DNA from: Paenibacillus lutimineralis
GTDB taxonomy: Bacteria > Bacillota > Bacilli > Paenibacillales > Paenibacillaceae
Length of the DNA: 64,000 nt
Direction: 5' to 3'
NCBI RefSeq assembly: GCF_003991425.1
Contig: NZ_CP034346.1
Coordinates: 2,207,501-2,271,500, forward strand
Part shown: piece after piece, positions 17,825-26,272 of the stretch
Position numbering within the stretch: position 1 is the first letter of the stretch
Layout of the letters: each line of letters starts with the position of its first letter
The notes under the pieces: generated by a model
The model's database searches: none
What the model was told of the DNA's origin: nothing
The model's input: the letters and a program-made list of their open reading frames with translations, nothing else
Position numbers and translations under genes: made by a program

Positions 17825-19558
17825 TTGAATACAGCTGGAGCATGTATTGTACAGAGGGACGGTACGGTATTGCTGGAGAAGAATCATCCCGGCTTTGAAG
17901 AAGCGCGGGCACAACTAATTCTGATTGCTGAGCTGGTGAAGAGTCCGGCTAATTATCATACATACCGTATTACTCCTCTATCGCTATGGAATGCGGCTGC
18001 CGGGGGGAAGACTGCGGCAGAGATAGTGAATACTCTGGAGTCGATATCTCGGTGGGCGCTTCCTCCAGCCGTGATCTCAGATATTCAGGTGACGGTGTCG
18101 AGGTATGGAAAATTGAAGCTACTCCCTGCCGAAGGCGAAAAGGGGATGCTACGGCTGGAGGGTGAGGAGGAAGAGATCCTTCGCCAGTTGGAGCTGGAAC
18201 CCAGCTTGTCGTTCTTTGGACTGGCTCGCATCGATGATCTGCGAATGAAGCTCCCGGCCGCCTATCGCGGCAGCGTAAAACAAGAATTGGCTCGTTTGGG
18301 ATATCCAGTGCTCGATCAGGTTGGGTATCATGATGGTCAATCGCTCTCTTTTGCCTTGAGAAATGTTGCTTCGAATGGGGCTGAGTTCAAGCTAAGGCCG
18401 TATCAGGAGCAAAGCGTCGCCGCATTTGCACGGGATCAAGAGCAAGGCTCAGGGGGCAATGGCGTGCTTGTGCTGCCCTGTGGGGCGGGTAAGACGGTGA
18501 TTGGTCTTGCTTCTATGGAACGGTTCCAATGCGAGACTTTGATTCTAACCTCAAGCGTAACCTCGGTACGGCAATGGATCGCTGAACTGCTGGGCAAGAC
18601 GACGCTCACGCCGGACATGATCGGTGAATATTCAGGGGAGAAGAAGCAGGTTAGAGCAGTTACTGTGTCTACCTATCAAATATTAACGCATCGCAGTAAG
18701 AAGGAAGACGGCTTCAAGCATATGGGGCTGTTCAATGAACGGGATTGGGGCCTGATCATTTATGATGAGGTACATCTGCTGCCAGCGCCAGTATTCCGCG
18801 CTACAGCGGATATTCAGGCTACCCGGCGTCTGGGGTTGACTGCCACCTTAGTGCGTGAGGACGGTCAAGAGCGTGATGTCTTCTCCTTGATCGGACCCAA
18901 ACGCTACGAAGTACCGTGGAAAGAGATGGAGGAGCGCGGGTACATCGCTACGGTGCTATGTCGGGAGATCAGGGCCGCGATGCCGCCCGCTCTTCAGGAA
19001 CGCTATCATCTTGCCGGAGCACGGGACAAGTTCAGGATTGCAGCGGAGAATCCACATAAAATTGCTGTGTTAAAGGAGCTGTTAAAGCGTCATGCTGGAC
19101 GGCAAATTTTGATCATCGGCCAGTATTTGCAGCAACTGCGCCAGGTTGCAGATGAACTGGATATCCCATTGATCACCGGAAGGATGCCGCAAGATGAACG
19201 AGAGAAATGCTTCCAAGCTTTTCGCAATAAACAAATCTCGGTACTGGCTGTTTCGAAGGTAGCCAATTTTGCTATCGACCTGCCGGACGCTGCAGTAGCC
19301 ATTCAAATCTCGGGTAGCTTCGGCTCCAGACAGGAGGAAGCGCAGCGGCTTGGCAGAATTTTGCGTCCGAAGGAGGACGGGGAGACCGCGTATTTCTACA
19401 CACTCGTCTCGGATGGAACTCGTGAACAGGAATTTGCCGCGCGCAGACAGTTGTTCCTCATCGAACAAGGATATGAATATGCGATCATGATGGAACGAGG
19501 GGACAATCATATCGAGTCCGTTGGCTCCGGAAGCATCGAGGGGGTATCGGAAGCATGA
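17825..19558 (+). CDS. XPB-type DEAD/DEAH superfamily 2 helicase
   Basis: 577-residue DNA helicase of the XPB family. N-terminal XPB-like domain (1-180), then RecA1 with LPCGAGKTVIG (Walker A, about 215-225), IIYDEVHLLPAP (DEVH box), LTATLVREDG (motif III with the XPB RED motif), and RecA2 with QRLGRILRP (motif VI). Archaeal and eukaryotic XPB unwind DNA in repair or transcription; bacterial roles are little known. A TTG at 17825 is preferred over the GTG at 17816, because AAGGAAGG is 8-9 nt from the TTG but overlaps the GTG. The downstream gene overlaps by 4 nt. Confidence 0.9.
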   Translation: MNTAGACIVQRDGTVLLEKNHPGFEEARAQLILIAELVKSPANYHTYRITPLSLWNAAAGGKTAAEIVNTLESISRWALPPAVISDIQVTVSRYGKLKLLPAEGEKGMLRLEGEEEEILRQLELEPSLSFFGLARIDDLRMKLPAAYRGSVKQELARLGYPVLDQVGYHDGQSLSFALRNVASNGAEFKLRPYQEQSVAAFARDQEQGSGGNGVLVLPCGAGKTVIGLASMERFQCETLILTSSVTSVRQWIAELLGKTTLTPDMIGEYSGEKKQVRAVTVSTYQILTHRSKKEDGFKHMGLFNERDWGLIIYDEVHLLPAPVFRATADIQATRRLGLTATLVREDGQERDVFSLIGPKRYEVPWKEMEERGYIATVLCREIRAAMPPALQERYHLAGARDKFRIAAENPHKIAVLKELLKRHAGRQILIIGQYLQQLRQVADELDIPLITGRMPQDEREKCFQAFRNKQISVLAVSKVANFAIDLPDAAVAIQISGSFGSRQEEAQRLGRILRPKEDGETAYFYTLVSDGTREQEFAARRQLFLIEQGYEYAIMMERGDNHIESVGSGSIEGVSEA

Positions 19559-21378
19559 TCGAAGCAATAATTCGGAAATTTGCCGGTTCTCCGTTCACAT
19601 TGAGCAAATTGAACACAGCGGCTGTGGATAGAATAAGCGGGGCTGAGCTGCGGGCAGCTTTGCCAGATATGCTTCTTAAGGGGCAGGTTGCCGCCGTCAA
19701 AAAGTCCTGGGGAGACAGGCTTTACTATATTCCAGGGGATGTATTATTTAACTACTGGAGCCATTGGAGTAGCCTTGATTCTGCTCGGATGGTACCTGGT
19801 AATATCACTTTGGTGCAGGCTGCCAAGCGTGGTCTTGTGTCAGATTTGTTCCGCAGCCTGAGTTGGATCGCTCATCATGGGCTGCCGCTTACGGCAAAAG
19901 GAACAATTCACCAGAAATCGCTGAATAAATGGTTGGAGCAAATCGAGCTCGCGGAGAAGGATCTCGTAGGGCTTGATTTACGCTACCCCCATCAGGAAGC
20001 ATATCCGGCTCGTGCCGCCGTTCTGCTCGATATGCTGCTAGTGCTGGGGGTGATCCGCAAGGAGCGGGGTTCCTGGAGCCTGAATGCTCATGAGTTGTCC
20101 GTCTGGTTAAGCCGTTCTGCACAGCAGATGAATGATATGCTGCTTCATGAGGTATTGCTTCGCTATGTGCCTGATGATGTTACTCTGTCGCATTTCGCCT
20201 TCCGGCTGATCGCAGCTGATCTGGTAGAGGGACAATGGTATTCTTTACAGGAAGTTTGCGTATCACTAACAGAGCAGAGAATGCTCCCCGGTGAGTTGCC
20301 GGAGGATAAGCAGCTATGGATGAGAAGCTGGCTGGAGGCACTCAGCGGATTGGGCTGGCTGGATCTTGGCGAGAACAGGGAAGGAGAGCTTGTATTTCGC
20401 TGGAGTGTGAAGCCATTTTCCCACCAGAATAGCGAGTCCCAACTTGGCGCCGAGGAACTTTTCTATATTCAGCCGGATTTTGAGATTATCGTACCGCCGG
20501 AGGTTTCCTTCCGGGTACGTTGGGAGCTTGAGCTGTACTGCGAGAACGTAACGATGGATGTCATGTCTATTTATCGGCTTAGCCGGACCAGCATAGCTGC
20601 CGCCACGCAGCAAGGAAGAACGGTCGAGGAAGCAATTGATTTCCTGCACAATGGCTCGGCTGGCATTCCTGATAATGTCCTTCTGTCGTTGAAGCAATGG
20701 GCCAAAGAGATGGGCCGGACTTCTCTTGCCGAGGTTCAGCTGCTTCGCTGCAAGGACGAGGAGGCGGCTGGCAGGATCGCAGCTCATCTGGAGCTGATGG
20801 GGGTGTTGGAACCAATCGGTCCGCTCGCCTTCATCGTAGATCCGAATCAACGGAATAAGGTGGAGAAAGTGCTAGAGGAACTAAGTCTAGCACCGCCTAG
20901 ACCGGGCCTTGGCCAATCACCGCAGCTGCAATATATACGGCTGGAGACCGCTGCGGAGATAGCGAAGCAAGAAGCTGCTCCTAATCGAGATTTAGCCGAC
21001 CAACCAGCCTGGATATACAATGGCCGCGATTACCAATTCTATGAACGGGACATATCAATACCAAAGCGTGATCAATTGTTCCCGGGAATGCAGGATATTC
21101 CCGGAGTGTGGTTGAAGGAATTAAGGAAATACCATCCTTCTACTGCGCGGAAGATCGCCCAGCAGGCTCTAGAATGGGATACGAAGATCATACTGCGAAT
21201 GGACGAGCAGCTGGTGGAATTGATTCCCGAGCGGCTGGAGGGAGATGAGAATTGGCATATTCATGGTCTTCTCATGAATCCAGATATGAATGGGAAGGAC
21301 TTGAAAACGGCACTGCGCCAAGTTTCTCTTGGGCCGGAGCAATGGGAAGAGATGCGAATTCTTCTACCGAAAATATAA
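19555..21378 (+). CDS. Helicase-associated protein, XPB partner candidate
   Basis: 607 residues. The central FYIQPDFEIIVPPEVSF motif is typical of the helicase-associated (Helicase_C_3 / XPB-Ssl2 N-terminal-like) family that accompanies bacterial XPB genes. Flanking regions are mostly helical with several winged-helix-like segments; there is no Walker motif. The ATG overlaps the helicase stop (ATGA), so the two are translationally coupled and probably act as a complex. The same pairing is known in mycobacteria (Rv0861c/Rv0862c). Function not established. Confidence 0.82.
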   Translation: MIEAIIRKFAGSPFTLSKLNTAAVDRISGAELRAALPDMLLKGQVAAVKKSWGDRLYYIPGDVLFNYWSHWSSLDSARMVPGNITLVQAAKRGLVSDLFRSLSWIAHHGLPLTAKGTIHQKSLNKWLEQIELAEKDLVGLDLRYPHQEAYPARAAVLLDMLLVLGVIRKERGSWSLNAHELSVWLSRSAQQMNDMLLHEVLLRYVPDDVTLSHFAFRLIAADLVEGQWYSLQEVCVSLTEQRMLPGELPEDKQLWMRSWLEALSGLGWLDLGENREGELVFRWSVKPFSHQNSESQLGAEELFYIQPDFEIIVPPEVSFRVRWELELYCENVTMDVMSIYRLSRTSIAAATQQGRTVEEAIDFLHNGSAGIPDNVLLSLKQWAKEMGRTSLAEVQLLRCKDEEAAGRIAAHLELMGVLEPIGPLAFIVDPNQRNKVEKVLEELSLAPPRPGLGQSPQLQYIRLETAAEIAKQEAAPNRDLADQPAWIYNGRDYQFYERDISIPKRDQLFPGMQDIPGVWLKELRKYHPSTARKIAQQALEWDTKIILRMDEQLVELIPERLEGDENWHIHGLLMNPDMNGKDLKTALRQVSLGPEQWEEMRILLPKI

Positions 21379-21506
21379 GACCCTTTTCGCTCAGGTAGAG
21401 AGTATGATATGATTATTTCGTCGACTATAGTCAATGAAGGAAATCGCAGTAGTGCGGATGAAATGACTTGGCGGCACATAATTGCATAGAATCGAGTTGA
21501 TCATTC

Positions 21507-21950
21507 ATGAGCGTAACAGAGCGAGTTACGGTTGATATGGCCGAAGTGCTAACATACGCCTATGAATTGGGCGATATGATAAATAACTCTACCGCCGTCT
21601 CCGATTATTTATATTGGAAGCAACGTGTAGAGGAAAGTGCGGAGATTCAGGCTCTTGTCCGGAAGCTGAACGCACAAAAAGAACTGTTCGAGGAGACTCA
21701 GCGGTTCGGACATTTCCACCCCAACTATCATGAAGCAAAGGATCGGGTTAAGGCGGTGGAGCTTGAACTGGAACAGTGGGAAGCAGTAAGTAAGTTCAAG
21801 GTGGCCGAAGCTGAGCTGGATGGTATTCTGTATCAAATGTCTGAGATCATTGCCTATTCGGTCTCTGATACGATTAAGGTGCCAAGCAATGATCCGAATC
21901 CTTCATCCGGATGCGGTTGCGGGAGCGGCGGGAAATGCAGCTGCGGATAA
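21507..21950 (+). CDS. ylbF: YlbF/RicF family regulator with Cys-rich tail
   Basis: 147 residues. Helical Com_YlbF domain (QRFGHFHPNYHEAKDRV and EAELDGILYQMSEIIAYSVSDTIKVP match YlbF) followed by a C-terminal SGCGCGSGGKCSCG tail. In B. subtilis YlbF (RicF) forms the RicAFT complex with YmcA and YaaT, carries Fe-S clusters, and affects RNase Y processing, competence, biofilm and sporulation. The conserved Cys tail fits cluster binding. Shine-Dalgarno is weak (GAG about 10 nt upstream). ylbG follows as in B. subtilis. Confidence 0.92.
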   Translation: MSVTERVTVDMAEVLTYAYELGDMINNSTAVSDYLYWKQRVEESAEIQALVRKLNAQKELFEETQRFGHFHPNYHEAKDRVKAVELELEQWEAVSKFKVAEAELDGILYQMSEIIAYSVSDTIKVPSNDPNPSSGCGCGSGGKCSCG

Positions 21951-22034
21951 CGGCTGTAATAAGCAACGATTGAAGGTTGCCATGCTTGAAGCGGTGTGGC
22001 AGGCTGCATAGAATCAATCGAAAGGAGAGGAAGC

Positions 22035-22298
22035 ATGTTTCCGGAGCGTACAGGCTACATTATTTGGGTAAACGATTTGAAGGCGGCTAGAAATTTAGAG
22101 AAATACGGGAGCGTGCACTACTTATCCCGGCGGATGCATTATGTTGTTATGTATGTTAACGCGGAGCGTGCCGAGGATACAATCAAGAATATTCGCCGTC
22201 TTCCTTATGTGCGCAAAATCGAGCGCTCGTATCGTAACGAGATTAAAACGGAATACAGTAAAGATGTTCCGGATAAGACACAATTCTACGGCTTGTAG
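22035..22298 (+). CDS. ylbG: YlbG/UPF0298 (DUF2129) family protein
   Basis: 87 residues beginning MFPERTGYIIWVNDLKAARN, with RRMHYVVMYVNAE and LPYVRKIERSYR as in B. subtilis YlbG. Function unknown. AAAGGAGAGG is 5 nt before the chosen ATG; the longer frame to 21996 is unsupported. Same transcription unit as ylbF, closed by the terminator at 22347. Confidence 0.92.
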   Translation: MFPERTGYIIWVNDLKAARNLEKYGSVHYLSRRMHYVVMYVNAERAEDTIKNIRRLPYVRKIERSYRNEIKTEYSKDVPDKTQFYGL

Positions 22299-22346
22299 GA
22301 TTGGAATGTGATCTGAAATGTGGTTCTAAATAGAAGATTTATAGAA

Positions 22347-22380
22347 GCAGCGGCAGGTTCATGCCGCTGTTTTTTATTTT
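22347..22380 (+). terminator. Intrinsic terminator of ylbFG
   Basis: CAGCGGCA/TGCCGCTG stem, 6-nt loop, then TTTTTTATTTT. Confidence 0.85.
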
Positions 22381-22541
22381 GTCAATAATTCAGAAAAACC
22401 AATAATAGTATGAAAGATCTACACCCTTTTACCTTATTCTCTTATTTCATCCAGTTACCTGCCTTGTAGAATTATAGGTTATAATGTAATATAATAGGCA
22501 AATATACATAGTTATAAAGTCCTATCAATGCGAGGTGCGGC

Positions 22542-22979
22542 ATGAGAGACAAGGCTACAGAACGGTGGGGAACCTATGAAGCTTTCCATGTTCCTCTGGG
22601 CGATAAAAGAATCGCTGATATCGTGATAACCAATCATGCCAAGGTCAGGTACGAGGATCGTATTAAGGATACCAAGGCCCGGTATGAAGATATTGCTCTT
22701 TGGCTGTGGGAACGCCTAAAGCAAGGGCGGGTAACCCCTTATTATAGAAAAGAAGAAGACGTGTATCTTGTGGATGATGACATCGTCATGGTCGCTGAAT
22801 TCAGTGAGTTAACCGGAGAATTCGATCTAGCGGGTCGACCGCTGCATCGTATGATCATCGTGACCTTTCTTGGCTTGATGTCGGAGACGATTGAACTTCG
22901 TGATTTGAAATCGTATTATTCCTGGCTTCGCCATTCGCGGCGTATGACCTTGATGAAGAATAGCCGTAAGCGGAAATAA
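22542..22979 (+). CDS. Hypothetical protein, family not recognised
   Basis: 145 residues, charged, no signal or membrane segment. GAGGTG is 4 nt before the ATG and codon use matches the neighbours, so it is probably a real gene. Visible features: ITNHAKVRYEDRI near residue 29, loosely like His/Arg-rich motifs of small nuclease or toxin folds; an acidic stretch (VDDDIVMVAEF); and a very basic C terminus (about 125-145, many R and K) that could bind nucleic acid. No antitoxin-like partner adjoins it. Followed by its own terminator. Confidence 0.65.
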   Translation: MRDKATERWGTYEAFHVPLGDKRIADIVITNHAKVRYEDRIKDTKARYEDIALWLWERLKQGRVTPYYRKEEDVYLVDDDIVMVAEFSELTGEFDLAGRPLHRMIIVTFLGLMSETIELRDLKSYYSWLRHSRRMTLMKNSRKRK

Positions 22980-23032
22980 AGTTTTATGTCGCAGGAGACG
23001 GTCAACTGTATACGCTTACGGAACAGATTTAG

Positions 23033-23082
23033 TGGGAGCCATCCTATTGGTAGTAATACTACCCAGGGACGGCCCTTTTTTT
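23033..23082 (+). terminator. Terminator of the hypothetical gene
   Basis: Inner perfect stem GGTAGTA/TACTACC inside an imperfect GGGAGCC...GGACGGCCC stem, followed by seven T. Confidence 0.65.
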
Positions 23083-23124
23083 GTTATGTGCTCCATGCTA
23101 TTGTAGGAAAGGGGGGGATCAGCG

Positions 23125-24030
23125 GTGGCTTTAAATTTTCATCAACTACATATTTTTTATACCGTCGCCGAACGGGGGAGCTTCTCGGCGGCAGCCCAGG
23201 CGCTGCATATGACACAGCCCGCGGTAACGATGCAGATTCAATCGCTGGAAGATTACTTCGGCAGTAAGCTGCTGGTGCGCTCCACGAAGAGAGTTGAACT
23301 TACAGAGGCAGGCCAGACACTGTATCCTTATGCGAAGCGAAGTATCGAACTGATGCGGGATGCCGAGAAGGCGATGTCCCGGCTTAACTTTATGTTGGAG
23401 GGCAGGCTGCAGCTGGGAGCCAGTCTCACGATCGGGGAATATGTACTTCCGAGGCTGCTAGGTCCTTTTGCCAGCCAGTATCCTCATATTTCGATTGCAC
23501 TCAAAGTAATGAATACGACACAAATCATCGATGAGATCGTCGGTCATCAATTGAATTTTGGATTAGTAGAAGCACCGATTCATCATCCGGATCTTAGCTT
23601 TGACCCTGTGATGGAGGATGAGCTGAAGCTGATCGTGCCAGCAGAGCACCCATTGGCAGGACGGGAGCGGGTGACACTCCACGAAGTAGTCAGTTATCCA
23701 TTCGTATTAAGGGAGAAGGGCTCGGGAACACGTCAGGTGATGGAATCGGAGCTAATGCATAGAGGTTTTGAGCCGGATCGGATCGAGTCCGTGATGGAAC
23801 TGGGAAGTACAGGGGCGGTAAAGTCTGCCGTGGAGGCAGGGATTGGCATTACGATTATCTCCCCTTCCTCGGTGAAGCATGAACAAGCGCTCGGGTTACT
23901 GAAAGTGGTCAATATTGAAGATGCAGAGTTTAAGCGGCAATTTTACTCGGTGCATTTGAAGTCGGCTTTGCTGCCAGTTCCGGCGGTTACTTTTCTCACT
24001 TTTTTGAGAGAATATGGACAGCGGCTGTAG
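23125..24030 (+). CDS. LysR family transcriptional regulator
   Basis: 301 residues. Winged-helix domain at 1-65 (FHQLHIFYTVAERGSFSAAA, MTQPAVTMQIQSLE) and periplasmic-binding-like effector domain (about 90-300). The effector domain resembles the CysL/selenium-associated LysR subgroup (GASLTIGEYVLPRLLGPF, AGIGITIISPSSV). Target and ligand unknown. GTG start at 23125 with an AAGGGGGGG site upstream. Monocistronic. Confidence 0.9.
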   Translation: MALNFHQLHIFYTVAERGSFSAAAQALHMTQPAVTMQIQSLEDYFGSKLLVRSTKRVELTEAGQTLYPYAKRSIELMRDAEKAMSRLNFMLEGRLQLGASLTIGEYVLPRLLGPFASQYPHISIALKVMNTTQIIDEIVGHQLNFGLVEAPIHHPDLSFDPVMEDELKLIVPAEHPLAGRERVTLHEVVSYPFVLREKGSGTRQVMESELMHRGFEPDRIESVMELGSTGAVKSAVEAGIGITIISPSSVKHEQALGLLKVVNIEDAEFKRQFYSVHLKSALLPVPAVTFLTFLREYGQRL

Positions 24031-24107
24031 AGGCTAGTTTCTAAAACTGCTGTTTTCCGTTTATTTAGCCGCCCTCTATTTCCTTTAGAACTTAGGTGAA
24101 GGAGGAA

Positions 24108-24158
24108 ATGCGGGCCGAAATGGATATAGATTATATTTGCGAGGATGTGCTTCCTTAA
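24108..24158 (+). CDS. Possible 16-residue leader peptide upstream of the PHP gene
   Basis: A short frame reading MRAEMDIDYICEDVLP ends in TAA whose last A is the first base of the PHP-gene ATG (TAATG). AAGGAGGAA lies right before its ATG, and an in-frame GTG exists at 24096. Could couple translation to the downstream gene, which has no strong site of its own. Product itself has no recognisable function. Confidence 0.35.
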   Translation: MRAEMDIDYICEDVLP

Positions 24159-25027
24159 TGAAGGAGACCAATGAATCTAGATATGATTTACATACTCATA
24201 GCCGTGCATCGGACGGGATGAACACGCCGGAAGAGAATGTGAAGTTAGCAAAGGAGAAAGGACTGGCTGGTCTAGCGGTTACTGACCATGATACCGTGGC
24301 CGGAATCGCTGCGGCTCAGATAGAAGGAGAACGGATAGGGGTTCATATCATTCCGGGTGTGGAGATCAGCACCCAGGCAGCAGGCAAAGATATTCATGTG
24401 CTCGGTTACTATCTAAATGTTGAGGACTCCGTTCTGCTGGAGAGGTTGGCTGGACTGCGTGCAACACGTGATGCCCGCAATGAGCAGATTATCCGTAATC
24501 TTCAAGGCTTGGGCCTGTCGATCACGCTGCAAGAGGTTATCGATGGTCTAGGTCGCAGCCTGCGCCCGGATGAGAGCTTGGGACGCCCACATATTGCAGA
24601 TGCGTTGGTGCACAAAGGTTATGTCCGTGATATGCGCGAGGCCTTTGATCGGTATTTGGCTGAAGGGAAACCCGGCTATGCAGCTCAGCCAAGAATATCA
24701 CCGCAGCAGGCGATGGAATGGATTCGCGAAGCTGGCGGCGCTCCGGTGATCGCCCATCCTGGCTTGTACGGGGATGACGAGCTAGTCCGTACAATTATTG
24801 AGGCTGGAAGGCCTGCCGGAATCGAGGTATATCACTCGGACCATGGGCACGCGGAGGAACAACGATATTTAGCGATCGCTAATGAATATCATCTGATTTC
24901 CACTGGGGGCTCGGACTATCATGGCGTCAGGCAGGGTGTTGTGTTCCATGGCGATCTTGGCAGCCGTTTCGTTACAGAGGAGACGGTGGAACGACTAAGG
25001 CAAGCTGTCCAACAATTGAGAGGGTAA
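24158..25027 (+). CDS. PHP-domain phosphoesterase (RNase AM / nucleoside bisphosphatase type)
   Basis: 289-residue metal-dependent phosphoesterase. PHP motifs: DLHTHSRASDG, VTDHDTVAG, GVEISTQ, HVLGYYL, GRPHIADALV, PVIAHPGLY, IEVYHSDHG and GGSDYHG. Relatives hydrolyse 3',5'-nucleoside bisphosphates and trim 5' ends of small RNAs; activity here is inferred. The ATG at 24158 is used; the in-frame TTG at 24137 has no ribosome site. GAGGA is 12 nt upstream and the start overlaps the stop of a short leader frame. Confidence 0.87.
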   Translation: MKETNESRYDLHTHSRASDGMNTPEENVKLAKEKGLAGLAVTDHDTVAGIAAAQIEGERIGVHIIPGVEISTQAAGKDIHVLGYYLNVEDSVLLERLAGLRATRDARNEQIIRNLQGLGLSITLQEVIDGLGRSLRPDESLGRPHIADALVHKGYVRDMREAFDRYLAEGKPGYAAQPRISPQQAMEWIREAGGAPVIAHPGLYGDDELVRTIIEAGRPAGIEVYHSDHGHAEEQRYLAIANEYHLISTGGSDYHGVRQGVVFHGDLGSRFVTEETVERLRQAVQQLRG

Positions 25028-25115
25028 ATGCCAGTGATATCTGATATAGTAGAGATTATTACTCTATCAGAACCATATGCCGTGACTTCACGTGATTAGC
25101 TACATGTTTTGCTTC

Positions 25116-25298
25116 TAACGGAACTATAGATCGTTATTACCTCAAAAATAGCGGCAAATGAAATCTAACGAAACACCATATCGTTATTTGGGAGAAAACC
25201 AGCCTGTGAATCTTTAATTGGCTTCAATAACGATACCCCGTTTCGTTAAAAATTTTGGTCGCCCATTTTGGTCCAAATAACGATACCAAGTTTCGTTA
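25116..25298. repeat. Quartet dyad array A1
   Basis: Four 23-bp units at 25116, 25166, 25226 and 25276 (starts 50, 60 and 50 bp apart). The first two read TAAC(G)GAAAC-like arm, N5, ATCGTTATT; the last two are the reverse (AATAACGAT, N5, GTTTCGTTA). Unit 1 pairs with unit 4 and unit 2 with unit 3, and the 27-bp spacers are partly complementary, so the array is a long imperfect inverted repeat with a 37-bp centre. No coding potential. The homologous array is at 33698-33880 in inverse orientation. Confidence 0.8.
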
Positions 25299-25310
25299 TG
25301 GGCACAAGTT

Positions 25311-25328
25311 TATTTGAACTACCTCTAT
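25311..25328 (+). repeat. Single-terminus remnant of the dispersed element
   Basis: TTTGAACTACCTCT lies 13 bp after array A1 and 18 bp before the HAD gene; it equals the outer terminus of copy A. Confidence 0.5.
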
Positions 25329-25342
25329 AAAAGGATGGCTGT

Positions 25343-26170
25343 ATGATGACATATAAAATGATAGTACTAGATTTAGATGATACTCTGCTTCGCGATGATG
25401 GGACGATCTCGCCCCGCAACAAGCAAGCGCTAATGGCTGCGCAGGAGGCAGGCGTAAAGGTTGTACTGGCATCGGGGAGACCTACTTATGCAATGAAGGC
25501 ACTGGCCGATGAATTGGAGCTGGAGCGGTTCGGGAGCTATATTCTATCGTTCAACGGAGCGAAGATTATTAATTGGAAGACGCGAGAGGAGCCATTCAGC
25601 AGCACGCTGGCCCCAGAGACAGCTCACGCTCTTTATGAGATGAGTATTCAAGAGGGCGTATCAGCGCTAACGTATGTCGGCGATGATATTGTGACGGAGC
25701 AGGTGAATGAGTATACCCATATTGAAGCGCAAATTACTGGAATGAAGATTGCTGAGGTGCCAAGCTTCATCGAGGCCGTTCAAGTCCCGGTTGTGAAGGT
25801 GCTAATGGTTGAAGATCCGGACAAGCTTGTACGGGTTGAAGAGAAGCTGAAAGCCAAGCTGACAGGAAAATTGAACGTGATGCGTTCGAAGCCATTTTTT
25901 CTCGAGTTCACGGAGAATGGTGTCAATAAAGGAACCAGCCTGAATCATTTGATCAAACAGCTGGGAATTGAGCGCTCAGAAGTGATCGCGATGGGCGATG
26001 GATATAACGATGTAGCGATGCTTGAATTTGCCGGTCTAGGCGTTGCTATGGGCAATGCGCCTAAGGAAATTAAGCAGTTGGCCGATTATGTCACAGATAC
26101 GAATATGAATGATGGCGTGGCTCAGGTTGTGGAATCATTTATTCTGAATGACCTGATACCAACGACATAA
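25343..26170 (+). CDS. Cof-type HAD family hydrolase
   Basis: 275-residue phosphatase of HAD subclass IIB. Motif I LDLDDTLLRDDG, motif II LASGRPTYAMK, Lys region KPFFLEFTENGVNKG, and motif IV MGDGYNDVAML. A cap domain lies at about 85-190. Relatives dephosphorylate sugar phosphates, FMN or other small molecules. AAAGGATGG lies upstream; the ATG at 25346 is an equally possible start. Confidence 0.9.
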   Translation: MMTYKMIVLDLDDTLLRDDGTISPRNKQALMAAQEAGVKVVLASGRPTYAMKALADELELERFGSYILSFNGAKIINWKTREEPFSSTLAPETAHALYEMSIQEGVSALTYVGDDIVTEQVNEYTHIEAQITGMKIAEVPSFIEAVQVPVVKVLMVEDPDKLVRVEEKLKAKLTGKLNVMRSKPFFLEFTENGVNKGTSLNHLIKQLGIERSEVIAMGDGYNDVAMLEFAGLGVAMGNAPKEIKQLADYVTDTNMNDGVAQVVESFILNDLIPTT

Positions 26171-26186
26171 CGCATACCAACATATG

Positions 26187-26222
26187 CAAATGCTCCCCGG
26201 TTTATGGGGAGCATTCATTTTA
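26187..26222 (+). terminator. Intrinsic terminator of the HAD gene
   Basis: AATGCTCCCC/GGGGAGCATT stem followed by CATTTTA. Confidence 0.7.
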
Positions 26223-26272
26223 GGGTAATATAGAATGTACACTGTACAAGTAGGAGAAAGTGAGGAAGTAGA

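Noticed and set aside
25116..25298. Regularly spaced repeats as a CRISPR array
   Set aside because: Units are dyads in alternating orientation, spacers are conserved between the two arrays and partly self-complementary, and no cas genes are near.
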